This document shows positions 7,086-13,700 of a stretch of DNA of 16,050 nucleotides, piece after piece. This stretch comes from an uncultured Elusimicrobium sp. (GTDB lineage: Bacteria > Elusimicrobiota > Elusimicrobia > Elusimicrobiales > Elusimicrobiaceae): positions 9,146 to 25,195 of the forward strand of contig CADAFA010000025.1 in the NCBI GenBank assembly GCA_902787065.1. Reading direction: 5' to 3'. Each line of letters opens with the position of its first letter. Within the stretch, counting starts at the first letter, position 1. The notes under the pieces were generated by a model, which saw nothing but the letters and a program-made list of their open reading frames with translations, had not been told where the DNA came from and ran no database searches. The translations under genes were made by a program, and so were the position numbers.

Positions 7086-8537
7086 TTAATTCTTTAATTC
7101 GCAAGAATCAAGAATTTCCCAAAATTCTTCAACTGTTTGTATGCGGTCTTTTTCATTATGGGCTAAAGCTCTGACAAGTAAATCATCCAGCTCTGCCGGA
7201 TACCTTGGGTTTATTTTAGAAGGTTTAACTATTTCTTTAGTGTTCAAATCATAACCTTTAACACCCCAAGGAACAACCCCTATCAAAGCCTCATATAAAC
7301 AAACACCTAAAGAAAATATATCTGACTGTTTGGAAGTATACCCCCTTTGTTGTTCAGGGGACATATAGGCCGGTGTTCCGGCGACAGAAAAGCTTTCCTT
7401 ATCCTTTTTTTCTTTAACTATTTTTTGGGCAACACCAAAGTCCATAACTTTAGCAAGGCCAAAATCTGAAATCATAATATTACCGGGTTTTAAATCACAA
7501 TGTACAATATCCAAAGAGTGGGCATAAGCAAGCCCGGCACAGACAGATTTAAAAATTTCTTTAATTTCTTTGAAAGGGATATAATTATCAATATCAAGAC
7601 GGGTTTCAAGGGTTTGTCCGTCAACATATTCAAAAACCAAATATAAACTTGTGGTTGTTTCTATAACGGTATAAATTTCAACTATTGAAGGGTGTCTAAG
7701 CATAGCAACAGTTCTGGCTTCGGATAAAAACTGCTCCCTAAAATTCCCGTTTTTTAATAGTTCAGGCCTTATACGCTTTACGGCAACTTTACGCTTCAGG
7801 GCATTATCATAAGCTTCATAAACTTTACCCATGCCGCCCTCACCGATAAGACGGATAAAATTATATTGTTCCTTAATATTATATTCTTTCAGGCGATGCC
7901 CTTGGCTGTCAACATATTCCGGTTTGCGGTAGCGCAAAAACAGAAGAATTGCAAAAATAATTGCAATTGCTATCAAATATTTAGCGAACCATTTAGGCAT
8001 CTTATTATTTGCACTGGAATTATCAATATTCTTAGAGGGATTTGTATAAATTATATCTTTTACTTGCCTAGCCCGTTCTGATTTTGGGTTAAGGGAAAGG
8101 GCTGTTTCTATATCTTTTGTTGCTAAGGCGACCTTCTTGTTTTTGAAGTAACAATTAGCACGGGTTATATAAGGTTCCACTACCGAAGGGGCCATAAAAA
8201 TTGCCTTGGAAGCATAATAAACAGCATTATCACAATCGTTTAATTTTTCATAAGCTAAAGATTGAAAACTGTACAAACGAACGTCTATAAAACCTTCTTT
8301 TATCAAGGAATCTGAAAGGCTGATTGCTTTATTATAATTCTCATTTTTTAAGGCTATATCAATTTCAGTTAAACTATTCTCTAACAAATCGGCTTTTTGC
8401 TTTTCACTTATGCCGGAAACAGGGGCACTTAAAGTATATATACCATCAATAAACAAAGGTGATTTTTGCCCAAAAGCACAGCAAAACAGAAAGCAAAAAA
8501 ATATTGTCAGATAAATAGTACGGCGTTTTAGTTCCAT
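7086..8537 (-). CDS. Transmembrane Ser/Thr protein kinase with N-terminal TPR ectodomain, non-RD type
   Basis: A 483-residue Hanks-type kinase. The N terminus has a signal/anchor (about 7-23); residues 50-160 hold TPR units (AISLSDSLIKEGF, AVYYASKAIFMAPS, ATKDIETALSLNP); a membrane helix follows at 184-202; the kinase domain is 224-475. Motifs: glycine loop GEGGMGKVYEAY (232-243), VAVK with Lys254, αC Glu273, catalytic loop HCDLKPGN (346-353), DFG (366-368), SPE (393-395) and DIFSLG (406-411). HCD replaces the usual HRD, so it is a non-RD kinase, generally less dependent on activation-loop phosphorylation. The topology implies periplasmic TPRs passing a signal to a cytoplasmic kinase, with the sensor at the N terminus instead of C-terminal PASTA or similar repeats. 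No clear ribosome-binding site precedes ATG 8537. A structured leader lies upstream. Confidence 0.9.
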   Translation of the reverse strand: MELKRRTIYLTIFFCFLFCCAFGQKSPLFIDGIYTLSAPVSGISEKQKADLLENSLTEIDIALKNENYNKAISLSDSLIKEGFIDVRLYSFQSLAYEKLNDCDNAVYYASKAIFMAPSVVEPYITRANCYFKNKKVALATKDIETALSLNPKSERARQVKDIIYTNPSKNIDNSSANNKMPKWFAKYLIAIAIIFAILLFLRYRKPEYVDSQGHRLKEYNIKEQYNFIRLIGEGGMGKVYEAYDNALKRKVAVKRIRPELLKNGNFREQFLSEARTVAMLRHPSIVEIYTVIETTTSLYLVFEYVDGQTLETRLDIDNYIPFKEIKEIFKSVCAGLAYAHSLDIVHCDLKPGNIMISDFGLAKVMDFGVAQKIVKEKKDKESFSVAGTPAYMSPEQQRGYTSKQSDIFSLGVCLYEALIGVVPWGVKGYDLNTKEIVKPSKINPRYPAELDDLLVRALAHNEKDRIQTVEEFWEILDSCELKN

Positions 8538-8668
8538 ACTAATATGATATTATAAATATTAACTAAACTCAAGAGGTAAATAGGAACACTTGTTTTACGA
8601 GTTGTGTTCCCTTATCCCACTCACAAGCGATAGAGATGTGCTTGTATATTTAAGTAATTTTCATTTTG
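8538..8668 (-). other. Structured intergenic leader with two hairpins upstream of the kinase gene
   Basis: No gene is seen in the 229 bases between the kinase and RNase HI genes. This part holds two inverted repeats. ACAAGC/GCTTGT (8623-8628 with 8640-8645) has an 11-base loop. GGAAC plus ACTTG pairs with CGAGT plus GTTCC (8583-8592 with 8598-8610), using a 3-base bulge and a 5-base loop; read simply it is GGAACAC/GTGTTCC. If transcription starts from the promoter at 8674-8702, both hairpins lie in the kinase mRNA leader. I do not recognise a known riboswitch or small-RNA family. Confidence 0.4.
8549..8554 (-). promoter_or_regulatory. Candidate start-proximal -10 box for the kinase gene
   Basis: TATAAT 11 bases before ATG 8537. 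With this box the mRNA would have a leader of only a few bases (near-leaderless), which fits the absence of a ribosome-binding site. No convincing -35 box is present at 17 bases. The alternative promoter is at 8674-8702. Confidence 0.25.
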
Positions 8669-8673
8669 GCCAC

Positions 8674-8702
8674 ATACTATATTGTAAAAAAAACCTTGTC
8701 AA
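8674..8702 (-). promoter_or_regulatory. Candidate kinase promoter overlapping a terminator
   Basis: On the minus strand a perfect -35 box TTGACA (8697-8702) is followed after 17 bases by TAGTAT (8674-8679) or after 15 bases by TATAGT (8676-8681). The -35 box lies in the descending arm of the RNase HI terminator and the T-tract forms the spacer. Transcription would give a leader of about 130 bases. Confidence 0.45.
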
Positions 8703-8717
8703 GAGTATTTTGACAAG
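8686..8717 (-). terminator. Rho-independent terminator of the helicase/RNase HI unit
   Basis: On the minus strand CTTGTCAA (8717-8710) pairs perfectly with TTGACAAG (8702-8695) around a 7-base loop, followed by a G and eight T residues (8693-8686). It lies 50 bases after the RNase HI stop. Confidence 0.9.
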
Positions 8718-8766
8718 AATAAATATACACGACGATAATTTTATAACAAATTTTTAAAGTTTTATG

Positions 8767-9282
8767 CTACATTTCAAATAATTCTAGTTGCTTGGGTTCT
8801 TCTTTTTGCGTTTTGATTTTTATATTCTTTAAACTGATGTCTTGAAATAAATTATATATTTGCCCGTTTTTTAAGCGGTGTTCTTTGCCGGCATCCATGG
8901 TTAAATTACAAATTTCATCCGCTTCGGAATTACCTTCCCGCAAAGTATGCCCTAAAGTAACTGTTTTAAAGTTTTTAACTAAAGTTTTAATTTCGTCCAT
9001 CAATATTTTTAAATCGGGATTTTTAATTTTATAAACACCGTTAAATTGTTTTACTAAAAGTTCGGAGTCTGAGGTAATTTTTAAAACACTCCCCCCCAAT
9101 TTTTCGGCGGAAATTAAGGCAAGTTTTAAAGCATTATATTCCGCTTGATTATTGGTACACTTTGTAAAAAACAAACCTTGTTTAAGCAAAATTTTGCCTT
9201 GTTCGTTTTTGATTATAACCCCGCTTGCACCAATACCAGGGTTACCGCGGCTGCCGCCGTCAATATTTATAAGTAAAAGCAT
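8767..9282 (-). CDS. rnhA: Ribonuclease HI with C-terminal β-clamp-like motif
   Basis: Cleaves the RNA strand of RNA-DNA hybrids (R-loops, primers) in the cytoplasm with two metal ions. The four acidic active-site residues are visible: Asp8 in NIDGGSRGNPG, Glu48 in NNQAEYNAL, Asp72 in SDSELLVKQ and Asp122 in EGNSEADEICN. The domain covers 1-132 and looks like the compact type used in many Gram-positives and archaea, lacking the long basic protrusion of the E. coli enzyme. Residues 133-171 are an extension ending in KQLELFEM; QLELF (165-169) matches the bacterial sliding-clamp binding consensus QL(x)LF. The gene starts one base after the helicase stop. The only SD-like AAGGAG is 16 bases away, so it probably relies on coupling to helicase translation. 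A terminator follows. Confidence 0.9.
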   Translation of the reverse strand: MLLLINIDGGSRGNPGIGASGVIIKNEQGKILLKQGLFFTKCTNNQAEYNALKLALISAEKLGGSVLKITSDSELLVKQFNGVYKIKNPDLKILMDEIKTLVKNFKTVTLGHTLREGNSEADEICNLTMDAGKEHRLKNGQIYNLFQDISLKNIKIKTQKEEPKQLELFEM

Positions 9283-9283
9283 A

Positions 9284-10378
9284 TTAATTATTTAAAAACT
9301 CCTTAATCTTTTTCCAATCGGCCCGGTCTGAGCGGGCAATCAAAGTATAAGAAATACCTTTGTTTTTATAACGGGCGCTGCGGCCGATACGGTGCACATA
9401 TTCTTCCGGGTTCTGCGGAAGTTCATAATTAATTACACAATGTATTGCGGGTATATCAAGGCCGCGGGCGGCAAGGTCTGTGGCAATCATAATTTGTACT
9501 AAACCCTGGCGGAAATCGAGTAAATTTTTATCACGCACTTTTTGTTGCAAGCCGCCGTGCATGGCAACAACGGTAAAATTTTTCCTTTTCAAATAAACGG
9601 AAATTTCATTTGCCGCGCGTTGCGTTTTAACAAAAACTAAAATTTGTTTCCCTGCTTTACTGTGGTCCTGTAAAAGTTCTGTTAACTTTTTTAATTTCTC
9701 ATTACCTTCTATTTTTATAACTTTTTGTGTAATATTTTGATTAGGTTTGTTAACTTCTTCCGTTATAACTTTGACAGGATTATTCAAATATTTTTCCGCT
9801 AACTTTAAGACGCGCTTTGGATAAGTGGCGGAAAACATCATGCTTTGTTTTTTTGCCGGTAAGCGGTTAAAAATATCTTCAATTTGTTCCCTAAAGCCAA
9901 GCTCAAGCATCTTATCCATTTCATCCCAAACAACAAATTTAAAATCTTCCACTCCAAAAGTTCTGCGTTTTATATGGTCATTTAGTCTACCTGGGGTTGC
10001 AATAACAAATTGTGGTTTTTGTTTAAGTTTCCTAAGCTGCCCCTGCATATTTTTACCGCCGACAATCAAAGCCGTTTGCATAAAAGTATCTTGCATGACT
10101 GCCTTAATAACAGTTTGTATTTGCTGGGCAAGTTCGCGCGTAGGGGCAATGATTATAGCGCGGGCCGTATCTTTTTTAGAAAGTAAATCTGCCAAAGGCA
10201 AAGCATAGGCGGCTGTTTTACCGCTGCCTGTCGGTGAAGAGGCCATAATATCTTTACCTTGTAAAATTTGCGGTATAACTTCTGCCTGAACTTTAGTAGG
10301 AACAATGAAATTTAATTATTTTATTATCTTTAAACGGGCAGGAGTAAGCCCTAAAGAGAAAAAAGTGTTATTAGTCAT
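9284..10378 (-). pseudogene. DEAD-box RNA helicase interrupted by an in-frame stop in the Q motif
   Basis: Two-domain ATP-dependent RNA helicase, RhlE/DeaD-like. An open frame from ATG 10246 gives 320 residues with motif I PTGSGKT, Ia PTRELAQQ, TPGRL, motif II DEMD (in place of DEAD), III SAT, V ATDLAARGLD and VI HRIGRSAR. It lacks the Q motif, however. Reading upstream in the same frame gives a start at ATG 10376-10378, then FFSLGLTPARLKIIK, a TAA stop at 10316-10318 (codon 21), then LNFIVPTKVQAEVIP, which is exactly the rest of a Q motif with its Gln. A single GAA-to-TAA change would explain it. The 10246 ATG has AAGGT 9 bases upstream, so a Q-less protein from internal initiation is possible but would probably bind ATP poorly. 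The last base of the gene lies one base from rnhA. Whether this is a true mutation or a sequence error cannot be told here. Confidence 0.85.
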
Positions 10379-10383
10379 AAAAA

Positions 10384-10642
10384 TTATTTTTCCCTTGGAG
10401 GGTAAAAATAAATATCAAGTTTGCTGAATATAATACCGGCTTTGGCTAATTTTTCTTGAGTGATATCCCAATATTTTAGAAATTTTTAAAGTTTGGCACA
10501 CGATGGTAGGGGTAAAATCTTTGCCTACTATGGCTTTAGGGCTGGCGGTATCCCCTAAATAAAAACCGCAGGCCATATAACGAATACCCAAATAATTAAA
10601 CTCAAAATTACAAAGTATTTTTTTTAATCTGCCTAAAGCCAT
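10384..10642 (-). pseudogene. Small gene of unknown function with an apparent one-base frameshift
   Basis: No family recognised. From ATG 10640-10642 one frame reads MALGRLKKILCN..., continues through ACGFYLGDTASPKAIVGKD and VCQTLK, and then becomes unlike a protein (SRKISQSRYYIQQT), ending at 10415. At the A5 tract at 10483-10487, dropping one A switches into a clearly protein-like frame, KFLKYWDITQEKLAKAGI and then FYPPREK, ending with TAA at 10384-10386. The restored product would be about 85 residues and would stop 5 bases before the helicase start, normal operon spacing; the helicase ribosome-binding site AAGGGA lies in its last codons. So the gene seems broken by a homopolymer insertion. 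A shorter functional protein is possible but less likely. Confidence 0.5.
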
Positions 10643-10675
10643 AATATTACCCAAATGTATATTACTTCAATTTAT

Positions 10676-10684
10676 AGTATAGCA
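10676..10684 (-). promoter_or_regulatory. Candidate extended -10 promoter for the small gene/helicase/RNase HI unit
   Basis: TGCTATACT on the minus strand fits an extended -10 element (TGnTATAAT with one mismatch), 33 bases before ATG 10642 and just after the stop of the giant gene. The -35 region is poor. No hairpin-plus-T terminator for the giant gene is visible in this 59-base gap, so read-through is also possible. Confidence 0.35.
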
Positions 10685-10701
10685 TTTTTATTTTAAAATG
10701 A

Positions 10702-13700
10702 TTAATATTCTTCATTATAATCTGGGGAGGAGAAGGTATCATAATATAAATTCGGTTCTTTCAATCCTTTGCTGTTAAATTTATTTCCTAATTTTTGCAA
10801 ATCAATAAGAATATCCGAATCCTTTTCATTTTCAAAATCTATTAAACCAATGATTAATTTCCCATTATGATCGCGTCTAAAAAATAAATTATTATAAATA
10901 TCGTCATAGGAAACCCCATATTCTTTTAACTTAAGCATAAACTCAAATATATTTCCCCACTCGTCAAATGTTATAGGTTTATTACCGATTTTGACTTTAG
11001 CGAATAAAACCCCCGCATATCCGGAGGCGGTATTCCCCCAACAAAAACCTTTTTCCTGTATAGGGGAAACTATAAACATTTTTTTAACTCTTCTTTCACT
11101 TTCACGAATTAAACTTTTAATATTATTTAATTCAGTTTGTACTTGTTGTAAAATTTCTTTAGGTAGAGTTTCTTCCACATCCTCTGTAATAATTCTAGAA
11201 TATTCTATGCCGATTTTATTAAATTGATCAAGCAAATCATGCTCTGTAATTGTTTTATGCAACTTTTTTGTATTATCTATCTCCTCTTGCGTTCCGTATT
11301 TTAAATAGCCGACCACGTTATCGTTATTATCAAAAAGTTTCCATACCGCATGAGGATTTATTTTTTCCTCCCTTTCCGTTATTACTAATTCTGCCCTAGT
11401 AACATTTTTAAGAAGTTTAGATGTAAAATCAGGTTTAATATCTTCAAAATTATTACTAATTATATTTGGCTCTCTAGAATTATCGGTACCTTCAATAAAC
11501 TTTTCGGCAGGTGTTTCAATAATTTCCATGTTATCGGTAGGGTGCAAAACAACTTGACCGTTATTATCTAAACTTGCGCGCCACCAACCGAGTTTCCCTT
11601 CCAATTCTGCCCATATTATAACCTCTGCTATATCTGCTGCGGGAATATTTTTTTCATACCTGACAATATCTGCTAATAGTTTATAATCTCCCCTATGCAT
11701 TTTAATTATAACAGGTAAATGCCCGTAATCATATTCTGTGGAATAATCAATTGCATTCTCTATGCTTCTGGAGAAATATATGTGTTTATATCCAGACTTA
11801 TTAACAAGCAAACCTCTTTTAAAGATCCTTTGCAAATCATCGTAATTTTTAAGTGTCATCCCTCTATAAATTGCATTATTTTGTTCAAAATCTTCAGGCA
11901 AAGAATTTATTATATAATCCACATCTTTATAAAAAATTTTAATATCTTTATTTTTATATTCATCAGTAAACAAAACTTTTGCGGAAATACCTCCGTCATT
12001 ATTTTGTTTTGCTGTTATAGGCTCAGTGCTGAGCAAAAGCGGTAAAGCCGCTAAGGCAAGAGGTGAGGTTGAGAGGTTACTTAATGCAGCGGCAAGTAAA
12101 CCAACCCCGATAGCAGGTGCTAGCCAGCCTCGGAACTTAGATAAAAACGAATCATTAGAAACCTTTCCCCTTTCTTCTTGAGGATCTGATAAAAGATCTA
12201 AGAAATAATTCCTTTCTTTGGCATTAATATTATAAAGCATATTACCAAGCCTTTGCATATCTGTTATATTGCTGGAAGATTTACCTAACCCAAAGTCCGT
12301 AATAGTCAAAATAAGGCGACCATCTTCATCACGTCTAAAGACGAGATTATCAAATATATTGCTAAGTATAAAACCTTTATCATTAAGTTCTATAATAAAA
12401 TTAAAGATACTATTCCATTCCTGAACGGTAATTGGTTTATTATTTACTTTAAGGGGACCAAGCAATTCCCCGTGATAATTAAATTTCGTATCAGTCCAAC
12501 GGAAACCGCTGTCATCTACCGTAGATAATATATACATATTTTGATTTTTTTGGACAAAATTACCGAATGTCAAATGAGAATCAATAGATTTAATATCTTT
12601 AGCAATATCTGACACTGCATATGTAGAAAGACCTGCCACGCTTTCTGCCAATACCTTAGGATACTCTATATCTATATTGTTAAATTTTTGGAGCAAATTA
12701 TTATTTACAATTATTTCATCTAGCTTCTTTATACTTTCTATTTGTTCTGCGGTAACATATGCTGCTTCTCCTAAAACTGTACCGCGTTTATTATAAAGCC
12801 TCCATCTGACATAAGGGGTTAATTTTCCGTCCCAACCGTTATTTACAAGTTTTGCTACAGCATCTTCCCTAAATTGTTTCGGTAAGAAATAAGGTTTAAG
12901 GCCCTCAAAATGCTTTCTCATTGTGCTTAAATTTCTAGAATTAGTACCGGGGTTTACATCCTTCTCAAAATCTAAAATACTTATCATTAATTTACCGTTT
13001 TCATCCCGTTTGAAAAACATATTATTTACAAGGTCTTCGTGAACAAAATCTTCTTCATTTAATTCCTTAAAAAAGGCTTCAATTTGTCCCCATTCTGCAT
13101 CAGTTATAGGTTTATTATTCAGTTGTTGTGCAGCTATCTGCCCGGATAATTCGCTAGGGAAAAGATTCGTTCCAACTGCATATCCGCTTGCATCTATCGG
13201 CGTAGTTATAAAATATACCTGAGCTCTGTCAGAAACATGACGGATTTCCTTTTCTATACCATCAAAATCTTTTTCTATACTTTTGATTATGTCTTCTTTT
13301 AAAAATTCTACTTGATCCAAAATTTGCGGATATTGGATATTAAGCAGAGAATATTTAGATAACAAATTGCGTTCAGTAATTATTTTATGCAAAAGTTTTG
13401 TTTTTTCTATTTCCGCAAAAGTACCATATTTAAGATAGCCTATTACTTTACCATCACCGTCTTTAAGTTCCCAAACTGCACGGGCAGCTACCAATTCATC
13501 ATTGACAGGAACAAGCTTGGCTTGAACAACATTATCTAATACGCTGGTATATTTCCCTTGCGCAATCATAAATCCGGCACTATTTAATGCTTTACCTATT
13601 CTATCAATCTCGGTACTATTTTCTGTAATTTTGATTTTACTTAGTGTATTTTCAAAATCTAAAATACTTAAAGAAAGTTTGCCTTCACTATTACGCATTA

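Noticed and set aside
8538..8668. 6S RNA, tmRNA or a known riboswitch in the gap before the kinase
   Set aside because: No conserved core sequence of those families is recognisable; only simple hairpins are seen.
9574..10246. Helicase as a natural short form starting at ATG 10246
   Set aside because: The 44 codons upstream encode a recognisable Q motif in the same frame with one stop codon, so interruption of a full-length gene is the better reading.
10384..10408. Hairpin ATTTTTCCCT / AGGG(T)AAAAAT just before the helicase start, terminator-like
   Set aside because: Short GC core with a bulge; the same bases encode the end of the upstream small gene and the helicase ribosome-binding site, so a terminator is unlikely.
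11719..12045. Plus-strand open frame of 108 codons inside the giant gene
   Set aside because: Antisense to the hydrophobic/ART-like region, low-complexity Ile/Phe content, no ribosome-binding site.
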